Origin: Coenobita brevimanus
Taxonomy: Eukaryota > Arthropoda > Malacostraca > Decapoda > Coenobitidae
Direction of reading: 5' to 3'
Length of the DNA: 64,000 bases
NCBI GenBank assembly: GCA_032717465.1
Contig: JAVRFU010000161.1
Span: forward strand, 86,465 to 150,464
Under the pieces are notes generated by a model that saw only the letters and a list, made by a program, of their open reading frames with translations, did no database searches and was not told the origin of the DNA. Of the stretch, positions 20,687 through 31,996 are shown piece after piece. Made by a program: the position numbers and the translations under genes. Numbering within the stretch: position 1 is the stretch's first letter; the number at the start of each line of letters is the position of its first letter.

Positions 20687-23042
20687 ATGGAACGCTACCT
20701 GTTACCCAAGATTCCCAAGAAGAGGCCGTGAGATGATGATCCTCCTACAGACACACCTGCTGTTAATGAGGACCTGGACAGTGGTGATCGTGATTGTGAG
20801 TCTGCAGCCTTACTAGGTGAGGCTAGTGCAGAACCCCAGCCACAAGAGGGCACTTCTCACACCCATGGTGAGAAACTACTACCTGGACCCAAGGACCTGA
20901 GCCAGCTTCCAGATAGTGGTCCCACCTGTCCAGACTTGAAGAGATACCCAGCCACAGAATACAGTGGCCAGTCAAGGTCATTCAACAAGAACTGGCGTGA
21001 TCATCATTCGTGGCTGGAGTACTCCACGACCCTAGATGCTGCATTCTGCTTTGCATGTCGTCATTTCGGTCATGTACACTTAAGCAAATGTGAGAAGTCC
21101 TTCACCCATGACGGCTTTCGGAACTGGAAGAAGGCAACCTCATCTCTGAAGTCTCATGTTAATTCAGCAGGACACAAGTTTTCTATGCAAGCTTGGACAG
21201 AGTTTAAGATGCAGAAAGCAACAGGTTCTAGGATCCTACATGCTTTTACTACCAACCATGAAAAAACTGTAAAGGAAAACAGACATTACATTAGAGCAGT
21301 AATAGACGTACTGCTCTACACAGCCTGCCAAAATGTTGCCCAAAGAGGTCACAAGGAAGACACTGATTCTGGCAACAAAGGTAACTTCCTGGAACTGCTG
21401 GACCTGATTTCCAGGTATGATGACATTGTCAAAAAGAAACTGAGTGGTGGTCCTGGCAATGCTAAATATACGCACCACGATATCCAAAATGAACTGCTCG
21501 CCATCATAGCTTCAATAATCAGAGAGGACATCAGCAACGAGGTCCTAAGAGCAGAGCATTTTGCCCTAATGGTGGATGAGACCAAGGATGTCAGCAAACA
21601 AGAACAGCTGTCCATTGTGGTGACGTATCTCCACAAACAGAGCCTTCATGAGGTGTTCCTTGACTTCACAGCAGCCGAGGGTCTGGATGCAGACTCATTG
21701 CTCAACAAGATCTTGGAGACCCTGGCCAAATGTGGTACTGACCACAACGCCTGCATTGGCCAGTGCTACGATGGAGCTGCAGTCATGTCAGGGCACATCA
21801 GTGGTATACAGGAGAGGTTTAGGAGAAAGGTACCACAGGCTGTGTATGTCCACTGTTATGCTCACAGGCTCAACCTTGTGCTCGTTGATTGTGTACACAA
21901 TATCCAGGCTGCAGCAGAGTTTCTGTGGCTATACAGAGCTTGTACAAGTTCTTCTCTACGTCAGTAGTACATGAAGAATTTATAAAGGTGCAAAAAGAAT
22001 TAAATCCCACAAGGCAGCACATAGAGTTGAAGCAACTGTCTGACACAAGATGGACCTCCCAACATGCTGCTTGTCTGGCAGTGAAAAGAACCCTACCTGC
22101 CATAGTGACAACCTTGAAACGTCTCATGGAGGGAGACAATGCACACAGAGCCACTGAGGCAAAGGGCCTGTGCATCCTGCTAGATCAGCAATTTGTGACA
22201 ATTCTGATGGCCATGGAAAAAGTGTTACTGATGACCAAACAACTGTCAAACCACCTCCAGTCACATGACCTTCAGCTGGCCTCTGCAGAGGACTTGATGC
22301 AGTCTGTCATGTCTGGACTGACAGAAATGAGGACTGAAGCTGCCTGGAAGGAGTTAGAGGAGGCTGCTGAGGATTTGTGCAAGGTAGTTGGGATACGCAC
22401 TGAGACTGAGCGTCCAGGTAGACAACGATCTGCTCCCAGACACCTGGATGAATTCATCATAACATCCAGTACAGGTCAGAGGGATGGAGCTATACCAGAT
22501 GCCAGGAGAAGGACCTTCTATGCCATCATAGATAGAATGCTCAATGAGCTGAGCAGGCGATTTTCATCTGATGCCTGTAATGTTCTGATGGGTGCTGCTG
22601 CCTTGAATCCTAAGCACATTACATTTCTGGACAAAAAGCGCTGTCAGGAATGGCAGCCAGTTATGGAGTGGCAGAGGGTGATCTTGCAGTGGAGGTCCAC
22701 CAATTGACAAGACTAATAGCTAGGAAGAGAGACAATGGCCTGGAAGTGTCCACACCACTTGAGCTCGCAGCCATGCTGGAGTCAAACAAGGACACCTTTA
22801 TAGATCTGTATAAACTTGTATGCATTGCAGTGACCCTCCCTGTCACCTCAGCTGCCTGTGAGAGGAGCTTCTCATGTCTGAAACTCCTCAAGACATACTT
22901 GAGGAACAGCAGTGGCAACAACCGCACCAGCAACCTTGCTGTAATATCAATTAATTCTAGGAGGGCCAAACAGCTGAACATTGATGCCATTATAGACACA
23001 TTTGCTGCCAATCACCAGAACAGGCGCATAGTTTTAAAGTAA
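20687..23042 (+). pseudogene. hAT transposase (TTF-type finger, DUF4371, dimerisation domain)
   Basis: The likely start ATG is at 20687 (MERYLLPKIPKKRP), followed at once by TGA (20729-20731), probably from CGA. After an acidic spacer comes a TTF-type zinc-binding region (AAFCFACRHFG, FTHDGFRNWKKA, SLKSHVNSAGHK). The DUF4371/RNase H-like core has HFALMVDETKDVS and CYDGAAVMSG as catalytic aspartates, then VYVHCYAHRLNLVLVD. A frameshift near 21935 moves to SLYKFFSTSVVHEEF and SDTRWTSQ. A second near 22665 moves to the C-terminal hAT dimerisation segment (LPVTSAACERSFSCLKLLKTYLR). It would cut and paste the element as a dimer. With three lesions it is inactive, though its ends could still be moved in trans. 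Confidence 0.92.
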
Positions 23043-23471
23043 CGTGACAGTCGTTACACCTTGATTTAAAAATTCTTCTGATTCTTCAGATTGTATTAAC
23101 TTCATAACATAGAATTTTTTCTGTCATGTTAACTGCTTGCTTACACATGATGTCTAAATTAATTGAGTTAAACTTCAATCTTATGGAATAAACTGGAAAT
23201 AATAAATGTTATTATGTTGCGTATACATTAATCTGAATTTCCTTGCTAGTTTTATGTATTTCATTTGGCAGAATTTTTGATGAGATAAGAAATGTTATAC
23301 ATTAACACCGCAGTTTCAAAGAGTACAGGTGTCTAAAATGAACCTCAGTACATTCGGATATTATGAATATGTACATATCAATTTTCCATCAACACTTCAG
23401 TTTGATGACATTTTGTGAAGCCCCCCCACATTTTACCCCAGCCCCTCCTCAGCCCCCCAATGAAAATTTCC

Positions 23472-23485
23472 TGGCGCCGCCACTG
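23472..23485 (-). repeat. hAT right terminal inverted repeat
   Basis: TGGCGCCGCCACTG, exact inverse of the left end. Confidence 0.95.
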
Positions 23486-23493
23486 CTTGTGCT
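23486..23493. repeat. 8-bp target-site duplication, right
   Basis: CTTGTGCT, identical to 19620-19627. Confidence 0.95.
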
Positions 23494-23822
23494 GCTTCAC
23501 CTACATGACCATTAAGGTCCCCTCCCACAACCACTATCTCATCATCCTGCATACCACCCACTACATGCATTAAATCATCCCAAAATCTATCTTTCTCTGC
23601 TTCATCCAATCCTGGCTGTGAAGCATATGCCGATATAATCACAGCTATCCTTCTACCGAACAGAATTTTCACTACCAATATCCTATCGCTTGCTCTCATA
23701 ATTCATTAACATATTCCACCCATTTCTCCGCAACCATCACACCAACACCTCCATATCCGTCTGTCCCCCCTTGCCAAAACAACTTATAGCAACAGTCCTT
23801 CCCAACAATCTTTCTGGCTAAT
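23486..23822 (-). pseudogene. LINE-C endonuclease, 5' segment
   Basis: Minus-strand continuation of the split LINE. From 23822 it reads LARKIVGKDCCYKLFWQGG, GYGGVGVMVAEKWVEYV, a frame change near 23700, then SDRILVVKILFGRRIAVII, SAYASQPGLDEAEKDRFW and VVVGGDLNGHVGEAAQ. The GDLNGHVG segment carries catalytic Asp and Asn of AP-type (EEP) LINE endonucleases, which nick target DNA. The N-terminal third of the domain is absent, so the copy is 5'-truncated at about 23822, beside an A-rich tract. Confidence 0.85.
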
Positions 23823-24274
23823 AAAAAAATAAAAAAAAACTGGACCACCAAATTCATGTCCAGATGGGCCTAGAGCCAAAACATAACAATGCAGACACAT
23901 TCAGACACTTACTAGAGAATGAAGGCAGAAGGTGGAGTTTTGTTCCACTTTTTTCTCACTTCCTCTTCTCCTCTATGACAAAGTCCATGAATGACGGTCA
24001 AAACAGCTCCTGAAAAAATCATTTCAGTTTTAGAACCTTGATTAAGCTGAATAAAAATATCTGATGGCAGCAAGAACATCATCATCTAGAGATAATGAGT
24101 TGAAGTCCAGATGACTTAACCATAGGAAAAGCTTCCTTAATTGCTTTTTCTTTTTTTCTGGAAGACAGCAGGAGGTGAAAGAAGAGGGACTGGGTGGGGT
24201 TAAACTGGGGAGGAGATGAGGTGAGAGGAGGTGTAATGGGAGTGGAGGGAAAAGGTGCAGTCAGACTGGGGAGG
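23823..24274. other. Non-coding
   Basis: No gene recognised. A short minus-strand segment at about 23970-24000 resembles part of the candidate exon at 16352-16462, preceded by a TTTTTTCAG acceptor-like site, but has no downstream donor that I trust. Confidence 0.4.
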
Positions 24275-24364
24275 GAGATGTCACAATATAAAGAGATTTC
24301 ACAAAATAAAAAGATGCCACAATGAAGTGAGATGTTACAAAAATGAGAAGGGTCACACAAAGGT
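24275..24364. repeat. 18-bp minisatellite, five copies
   Basis: Five consecutive 18-base units starting GAGATGTCACAATATAAA, each diverged at several positions (next GAGATTTCACAAAATAAA, AAGATGCCACAATGAAGT). Confidence 0.8.
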
Positions 24365-24442
24365 TTACGAGACTCCCTATCATCTTCTTACCATTATATT
24401 TCTCTGTCATGCTTACATTGTCCATACCAGTAAGGTTTAATT

Positions 24443-26291
24443 AATCTATCTATCTATTGCCAGACGCCTCAATCCCGTTTGGGGTGGCCACAAACAAATC
24501 GCCTCCAAGTCGCCCTGTCCCCCGCCATTTCACTGCCCTGCTCCCAACTCACACCCCCCTCTCTCATATACCTCTCCACCCCATCCCTCCATCTCATCCT
24601 CGGCCTCCCCCTCCCTCTTCCCCCCTCCACCTCACTCACATACACTCTCTTCGTCAGTCTTTCACCCTCCATCCTCTCCACATGGCCAAACCACCTCAGT
24701 GTGTTCCTCATAACGCTCCCTATCACATCCACATCAACACCACAACGTTCCTTTATATCCTCATTCGTCAGCCTATCTCTCCATGTGACTCCACAGGCTC
24801 CTCTTAAATAACTCATTTCCACTGCTCTCACTCTTGACTTGTGTCCTTCCAACAACGTCCAAGCTTCACTTCCGTACGTTAGAGTTGGTATCACAATACT
24901 GTCATGTAGTAACTTTTTCACTTCCATGCTCACTTCCCTGTTTCTTATCACTGCTTTCAAAGAACCAGCAACCTTTCTTCCCTGCTGTACCCTTTCAAGC
25001 ACTTCACCCTCCAAACCTCCATCCTTACTCATCACACTACCCAAGTACTTAAACGTACTCACATTTTCCAATTCCTCACCATCCAACCTCGCTGTACATT
25101 CACTGACTTCACCTCTCTCAAAGACCATCACTTTACTCTTCCCTACATTCACCTTCAGATTCCGTTTCTTACACACTCTCCCAAACTCATCCACCAAGCC
25201 TTGCAGCTCCCCTTCGTCTTCACTCAACAACACAGCATCATCTGCAAACAACAGTACAGGGAGTTTCCAAACACTATCCTCTCTCACCAGGGCCACTCCA
25301 ACATCCACTACCCTACCTTGTACCTCTTTTATTACCCCATCCATGTACAGATTGAACAACCATGGAGACATGACACATCCCTGTTTCAACCCAACTTTCA
25401 AGGAGAAAAATTCACTTAGTTCACCATCCACACGCACTGCAGCCTTCGCACCATCGTACATACTCTTCACAGCATTCAACAACTTCCCATCTACTCCATA
25501 TATTCTTAACACTTTCCACAATCCTTGTCTATCCACCCTGTCATATGCTTTCTCCAAATCCATGAAAGCCGCATACAACTTCTTTCCCTTCTCTAGAAAC
25601 TTTTCCACTAAAGATCTAAGAATGAATATCTGATCTACACAACCTCTTCCCTTCCTAAAGCCTCCCTGTTCTTCTCCAACTAATTTCTCTGTTCTTTCTC
25701 TAACTCTGTCAATAAGTATCCTACCATACACTTTTCCTATTATACTAAGAAGACAAATGCCCCTATGATTACCACACACTTCTTTTTCCCCTTTACCTTT
25801 GTACAAGGGAATAATTATACCTGACTTCCAATCCTCCGGGACTCTACCTTCCTCCCAGGCTAATCTGCACATCTTCCACATCCATTCTACTACTATCTCT
25901 CCCCCATGCTTCAGCATTTCACCACACACTCCATCAATTCCTGGGGCTTTCCCAGATTTAACTTTCTTCATTGCTTCCACAACTTCTATCCTACTGATTT
26001 CTTCCTGTCTTCTCACCTCCCTCCTTCTCCCAGCCATTCCCCAGCCACTTATACTCGCATTACTTCCATCCTCTACGTTCAACAATTCCTTAAAATGTTC
26101 TCTCCATCTGCTCACTTTTTCTCCCTTCTCCACTAGTAATCTACCATTTTTATCTTTCACTCCCCTGCTAACTTCACTTCCACCCTGTCTTACTCTTTTC
26201 ACCTCTTTCCAGAACATTTTCTTACAGTCCCTCCACTTTACACTCAAATTCCTTCCAAATTCCTCATCCACTCTCTTCTTACTCTCTCTTA
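24443..26291 (-). mobile_element. LINE family B (RTE-like), best preserved copy
   Basis: Minus-strand copy with an uninterrupted RT frame, the full 3' UTR and a (GATA)n tail at 24443-24459. The 5' end stops at the RESKKRV point of the linker, so the endonuclease is missing. It is the youngest-looking LINE in the window and serves here as the reference for family B. The 3' end GGGATTGAGGCGTCTGGCAA plus GATA repeats is shared with the SINE family. Confidence 0.95.
24469..26290 (-). CDS. LINE-B reverse transcriptase, open frame of about 608 codons
   Basis: Domains in order along the protein: basic linker RESKKRVDEEFGRNLSVKW; RT fingers with KSGKAPGIDGVCGEMLK (about residues 120-137) and PEDWKSGIIIPLYKGKGE; GGFRKGRGCVDQIFILRSL; palm with FMDLEKAYDRVDRQG (first catalytic Asp), GLKQGCVMSPWLFNLYMDG and LLFADDAVLLSEDEGE (catalytic FADD); KVNVGKSKVMVFERGE; thumb with STFKYLGSVMSKDGG and TYGSEAWTLLEG; C-terminal RGACGVTWRDRLT and LRWFGHVERMEGERLTKRV, ending FVCGHPKRD. 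It would synthesise cDNA from its own RNA and probably from SINE RNA. The copy lacks the upstream endonuclease and has no promoter, so in-place activity is unlikely. The frame begins at the truncation point, so the ATG there is fortuitous. Confidence 0.92.
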
Positions 26292-26547
26292 TCATTTGAT
26301 AAATAATTTTTCATACAACTAATTAAGTGTGCACTAAGAATACAGATATCCAAATACAGCACTGTAAATCATGATGTGCACGCTTCAGCGTATCAGCATA
26401 CTGAAACAATATACAAGAAAATTCACTCTGCCATTCTTCATACTGAACTGTACTTCTAAACATATGGTGCTTGGTTGGGAATTAATATTTGGACATTCTA
26501 CTATTCATATTACTTATGAAGGTTTTGGTGAAGTTGATCGTTTTTCA
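26292..26547. other. Non-coding
   Basis: No feature recognised. Confidence 0.4.
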
Positions 26548-26670
26548 TTTTTGAAGGCTCCAACATGCTTGCATATGTTGGTCTTGGTCACCTAATGGCA
26601 GCTCTCCATGCTGCTCGATCTCTGGCAGCTTCCCTATTCAGTCCCTTAACCCTGAGGTCACACTCAATGT
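26548..26670 (-). mobile_element. LINE family C 3' end fragment
   Basis: On the plus strand TTTTTGAAGGCTCCAACATG, GCTTGCATATGTTGGTCTTG and CCCTTAACCCTGAGGTCACA match the family C terminus in reverse. It faces the plus-strand fragment at 26740-26835. Confidence 0.8.
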
Positions 26671-26739
26671 TAGCCACTATTAGAGGGATAAATATGAATA
26701 TGAAAGTAAATACTGTACCAGTACTCTGATTCAAATGAG

Positions 26740-26835
26740 AAACAGCAGCGTGGAAAGCCGCCATTAGGTGACCAAGGCTGACACATGCAAGCATGTTGGA
26801 GCCTTTAAAAATGAAACGAAACGAAACGAAACAGT
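26740..26835 (+). mobile_element. LINE family C 3' end with (GAAAC)n tail
   Basis: GCCGCCATTAGGTGACCAAG, CATGCAAGCATGTTGGAGCC, then TTTAAAAATGAAACGAAACG with about four GAAAC repeats. This shows the family's true tail. It forms an inverted pair with 26548-26670. Confidence 0.8.
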
Positions 26836-27242
26836 TGAAAGAATTATTTAGAAAAAATAATGGAAATTATTCTGTTGTTACTGCAATTTTCTGCAATCAA
26901 GAAATCCTTCCATTAATACTGAGAGGTGTTACTATATATTCTACTTTCATTACTACATTCTGATTATTCAAGGATATACAGTAATGCTGATTACATTGAT
27001 ACAGAATAACTCATACTTATATCTTATACTGTCACCTGAGAAATTCCTACAGTTCTGTCACTGACAGTTCTCAAACCCATATGTGAGACGTCCACTGCAT
27101 TAGGAAAAAAAATGAAGTTGTTTACTGTCCTGTGTTGGTGATGATGGCAGCTCTTACATTTATGCTGTGCTTACTGTTTTAGTGTTAACAATAATACTCA
27201 TTCACTACAATAACTGATGCATGTGATTTGATAACCACATTA

Positions 27243-27367
27243 AGTGTGACCTTAGGGTTAAGGGACTGAACAGGGAGGCTGCAATGGATCGTGCAGCATG
27301 GAGAGCCGCCATTAGGTGACCAAGGCCGACACATGCAAGCATGTTGAAGCCTTTAAAAACAAAACGA
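27243..27367 (+). mobile_element. LINE family C 3' end fragment
   Basis: Matches the last 120 bases of family C (GTGACCTTAGGGTTAAGGGA, CTGAACAGGGAGGCTGCAAT, ending GAAGCCTTTAAAAACAAAAC). Confidence 0.8.
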
Positions 27368-28581
27368 TTAACTGAGTTATCGGGTAAAAATACAATTCAT
27401 TATCTGATAACTTATTCTGGACTTATAAATACACAGTACAGCAATGCTGTCTTTATAAATGTCACACATATCCTGTCTTTTCAGTGTCAGAGTTTATAAC
27501 GTTCAGTAACTCTGACTTCATCATCCAAGGATACTTTCCATCATAATACTGTATTGTAAGCAATATGCAGAAACCATAACATAGCTGGTTCTCAAATACA
27601 TCAATTATAAGTTACTATGTACAGAAGTAGAGAAGCAAGCCTTACATTCAGTATTAACACATTCCTGCACCCGGCCTGAGGTGATTCTAATCCTCCATCT
27701 CGCACCAGTGTTTTACTAATGAGCGTACCTCCCCCTTTTTTTTTTTTTTTTTTTTAACAGATAATGGATGTAAAAATTACTGGTGGAATAAGTCACGACG
27801 CTGGGAATTTTAACCTTACTGCCCCACCCTGCATACATTTTTTTCTTTTTTTCTAAAGCTCTGATTTTAAGCTGAATGCAAAGCAAGGAAAACTCACTTC
27901 TCTGGGAAGAAAGTATGGATGAGGAAAAAGAAACCTAAAGTAAATGAAGATAAACATAACTGTAAAGACACAGAATGCAGAGAAAAAAAATTACCATGCC
28001 ATCCTGATCTTCTTTTGAAAGGAATCCAGACATGGAGGTGATATGTGAAAGGGGAAGGAGTGGAAACGGATTGTTCCAGTCAATCAAATGTGCTGGTCAT
28101 GGAAGTGTGGGAATTTGTACGGAAAGGGGAAGGGGCTTGGAAATATCTTATTCAGCACAGTATTATTCTTTGTAATAAAACAAAAAGTACTGACTGCCTA
28201 ATAACCTTTGTACAGTTCTCCTAGGCAGTGGAGGGGTGGCAAGCTTTGCAAATTTGTGGAGGATAAATCTTACTGAGGGGCTGGGTTGATGGGCAGTAAA
28301 CACAGCAGGGAACAATGCCAGACAAAATCTTGGCTGCTGGCTTTATACTACCATTCTAAAACTGCTTTTGAGCCATTTTTCAAACTAATGTTTTTTGGGT
28401 GTGATATCACTGTTGCAAAAGTGGGGGTGAAAAAGTAAGATGCAGAGATGACATCATAGGTACAGGGAAGTGTATAACAATGCTTTTATCATTGTGAAAG
28501 TCTTGACCCTTCATCTGCTCATCCATAATAATTTCTTGAACATTCTGAAATTTATGACTGATAAATATATTGTTCTCTAAA

Positions 28582-28583
<2 letters not shown>
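27368..28583. other. Non-coding
   Basis: Contains a T-run at about 27736-27755. No exon or element recognised. Confidence 0.45.

Positions 28584-28650
<67 letters not shown>
28584..28650. repeat. (AT)n microsatellite
   Basis: About 33 uninterrupted AT dinucleotides. Confidence 0.95.
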
Positions 28651-28652
<2 letters not shown>

Positions 28653-30099
28653 CCAAAGTTAGTTAACTCTATTACTACTAGGGGTTTCCAAGCAACAAAA
28701 ATCTGGCATTAACCAGAATCAAATAACTACTGTAGATGTGGAAGGACTTGGGTTATTCGGTATGGTATCCTTAGTGATATACAGTAATGTCAGGATACTC
28801 TTGTGCCAGAGAAAACTTAAGCAATGAATCACCTTCCCTCCCTCTTGACAGGTTACAGTGCCTATAACCCTAATGCACTGCAGTTTGTATATTTCAATAT
28901 TCCTTGTACTAGATCAGGTTTGGTTCACATTTAATTCAATAGTCAATATCTTATCAAAATCTACTGACATACAAAAAATTCATACAATTGGCAACATTTT
29001 GATTTACTCACCCACTGGACATAGCCGTTTTATTAACTTCCTAACATCTTTTCTGTATACAATTCATGAACTTATGTACAGATTCTCAAGCAGTACATTA
29101 CAGTACTGTATACGGTTGGCAAATGCACCTCAGAGCTGCAGTGTTTAAAGGTAAAATTGCTAATTTTTTGCCAACCTTTATGGTAAGAACATTATTTTTT
29201 TGGTGTAGAGTCTCAAGACTGCTAGGAAATATTTATATTTTTGAGTGATGTAGATGGATTAGTCTGTGCTGACTTGCACTGTTATACAGTGTCTGTGCAG
29301 CAGAGATTGTACCAGTAAAGAAAATTATAGTACTGTAGAAGGGACATTCTTAGTTTCTAGATAATGTCAAGAGACTGTATTGTGTATGGAAGTGTGTATG
29401 AGTACTCACACAAAAAAGCAAAGCAACATTCCAGTGGTAAACACTAGAGCAATTTATGTTCCAAATGTAAATCATATTCTGTTCAATATTTTCCTTTCAT
29501 ATATTGTTCTAAACATTGTAACACAGACTTGTTTGGCTGTGAGTGTGTGTAGCCTATGCAGTGGCCATCCCTTGACAGTATACCACTATTAATTTTTAGT
29601 CTCCCTGAGCACAGGAATTAACACTCCTCAGATACCTTACACAGATTAACAGTAATGAAGGAAGAGGTGTTTGGTTCCAAGTGATAAGTTTGCCATGCTG
29701 AAGGAGACGAGACATTTAAAGACTGTAAGTGGTAGGGAGAACCCGTACTAATGGAAGCTTGTCTGTTAATATCGTTACCACAAGACAAAATGTAATGTTT
29801 CAACACCACAGCTGTGAAAAACCTTGGTAATATCTCATTTACAATAATTAGTGTTCAGTGGGTGAGGGGAAGTTTGGCGTACAAAGTAACCTGTACAGTA
29901 TACCTGATACTGTAACAAAGCTGTTACAGTTATTAGGCAACTTATATACCATAAACTCTCCATTCACAAGGTCAGTAGTCAGATTCAACATTTTGATGTC
30001 TACCTGATCAATCAAACTCAGTGTGTGTGTGCGTGCATGCATGCATGTCTCTGTCTTTCGCTCTCTGTCTGTCTCACTTTAAATGTCTGAAGTGAGTCG
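28651..30099. other. Non-coding
   Basis: No gene recognised. Open frames are short and low-complexity by A+T content. Confidence 0.45.
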
Positions 30100-30162
30100 T
30101 CTAGGCCTGGGTCCCTACACTCTGACTGGGGCAATAAAGGATTAGATGATGGATGGATGAGT
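30100..30162 (+). mobile_element. 3' end of (ATGG)-tailed family, diverged
   Basis: GGCCTGGGTCCCTACACTCT, then GGCAATAAAGGATTAGATGA and a GGATGGATGA tail. It corresponds to the complement of 10366-10445 and 34020-34087. Confidence 0.4.
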
Positions 30163-31810
30163 ATACAATCTCTCTTTCAACCAAGATGAATGATTTAAGT
30201 AGGTACCACTGAGTTACATACCTCAGTTATTACTGCATGTTAGTCCCAGATCTTTCTAATCAAACACAGCAGCCAAAATCAGAGTTTATGGTCTGTTACC
30301 AATGTGCAGTTACACCACTTTGTACTAGGCATATAAGAGGCAAACTTCCCCTTTTAGAGCTGTGAGCAAGAAGATAATTATAAGCCTGTATATAAGACAG
30401 ATATTTGTGCAGAAACTTCAAGTAGATTTTACCATCAAGTATCAAGAAAATTGTCTGACTTAATGATTGTGATGGAAATGTACAAAATTGTCCAGTATGT
30501 CTGTAGGTTATAGGAAAGCTTTTAGTGTCTGCCGTGCTTTTACAAACATGTGACAGTGCTCTAATCACGACAGAATTTTAATGTACAGTGTGTGGTTACT
30601 TGTAGTAGTTTATATTTCCTCTCTGTTTTAAGTCCCTACAATCACCAAACCAATGTTAACAGTAACCTTCCTAGTAATCTCAATTCCGTGCTGTATTTCT
30701 GTCATTTTGGAGATTTCATAATGCCTCTTTCTCAGCAAAATATTTTGCCTATTACATCTTATTTTCCTCTTGTAAGATGCTGTTATTGTGAATGCCTAAT
30801 GCCAATCTGTCTGGCTGAGCAGACCCACTGACCACAGGTAAGCAACTGGTTCTATGGATCCGTCCTACAGGTACGGTATAGTACATACACTGTACAGAGA
30901 ACTGGTACCCCTTATTGGTAAAAAGTGTTTCACCGGGATAGGACCAGGGTTGTTCTCAGGGCAAGGTGCAGGAAGCATGAGGAGGTTTGGCTCCTGAGTG
31001 GACAACTCAGCTGCTCCACCCAGGGTCACAATGCCACCACATGCAGGCTCCTCTTCAGCACCTGCTTTTGTAAATTACTGATGCAAACTAAGGCCATACT
31101 TGAAATAAAGAAATATTAAGGAGAAAGATAAGGTGTAATATGCATACCTTAATTGCAGAGAAAAATGTACTGTATTATGAAATCTCCAGAGCCATTCAAA
31201 ATATGGCCCTTAGTGTAATGGTTATGTGTAATGATTTGTACAATATCCTGACCATTACCCCTGTACTGCACCAATACACCCACAACATTTGGGTTATGGA
31301 GGCACTTGTATCACACCTATCAACAGCCTTACCCTTCTCTACATACACACTTTTATACATCTTGGCAGTTCACATCACTACACATGCACACACACAAATG
31401 CTCATCACAACCATACACAATAGACCTGGCTCACTTACTTGTACATCCCCCTACCTTTACATAATACATCCCTCACTTCCTGGTACCTTTGTCGTAAATT
31501 GTTTCTGAAGCCCTATCCACTCGGTTATTGTCGGGTGTCAGTAACTGAACATAATGAGCCCATAATTAGCTAGTGAGCAATCATAACGAGTCCACACTAG
31601 AACATCTCGCTCATCCGCACATAACTTAGTGACAACAAAATTACTCTCTTGTGGCTCTATAAACAACAGGATGCTGTTGTGGGGTTCAAATAAATATGTC
31701 AATAAAAAATAAATCAATAAAAATCCCAATATCAAGAATGACACTGAGGTTGAAGTACGTCACCAATATGGAATGGAAGAAAAAGCAATTGGACCGGAGA
31801 TGTGGAATTA
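30163..31810. other. Non-coding
   Basis: No gene recognised. A minus-strand CAG acceptor-like site near 31060 precedes a short open stretch, but there is no family match. I leave it unannotated. Confidence 0.4.
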
Positions 31811-31996
31811 GTGAGCTGAAGAGGGAGGGGGAGGCCGAGGATGAGATGGAGGGATGGGGTGGAGAGGTATATGAGAGAGGGGTGTGAGTTGTGAGCAGGG
31901 CAGTGAAATGGCGGGGGACAGGGTGACTTGGAGGCGATTTGTTTGTGGCCACCCCAAACGGGATTGAGGCGTCTGGCAATAGATAGATAGATAGAT
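31811..31996 (+). mobile_element. LINE family B 3' end fragment
   Basis: Last codons and 3' UTR of family B (GGGGGAGGCCGAGGATGAGA, GGGGACAGGGTGACTTGGAG, GGGATTGAGGCGTCTGGCAA) and a GATA tail. Very similar to the 24443 copy, hence young. Confidence 0.9.

Larger units (their letters stand above)
19628..23485 (+). mobile_element. hAT transposon (ZMYM/DUF4371 type), complete but inactivated
   Basis: A 3858-bp element with perfect 14-bp terminal inverted repeats (CAGTGGCGGCGCCA at 19628-19641, complement at 23472-23485) and an identical 8-bp duplication of target CTTGTGCT. Both ends carry C-runs just inside the repeats. It encodes one transposase frame on the plus strand, broken by one stop and two frameshifts. 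It sits inside the endonuclease of the LINE-C copy. Removing the element and one duplication restores a continuous LINE frame (GHVGEAAQ then GYEGVQEG), so insertion happened while the host LINE frame was still continuous at this point. Confidence 0.95.

Noticed and set aside
24443..26291. Complete autonomous LINE
   Set aside because: The RT is open but the endonuclease and 5' UTR are missing, so it cannot be called autonomous.
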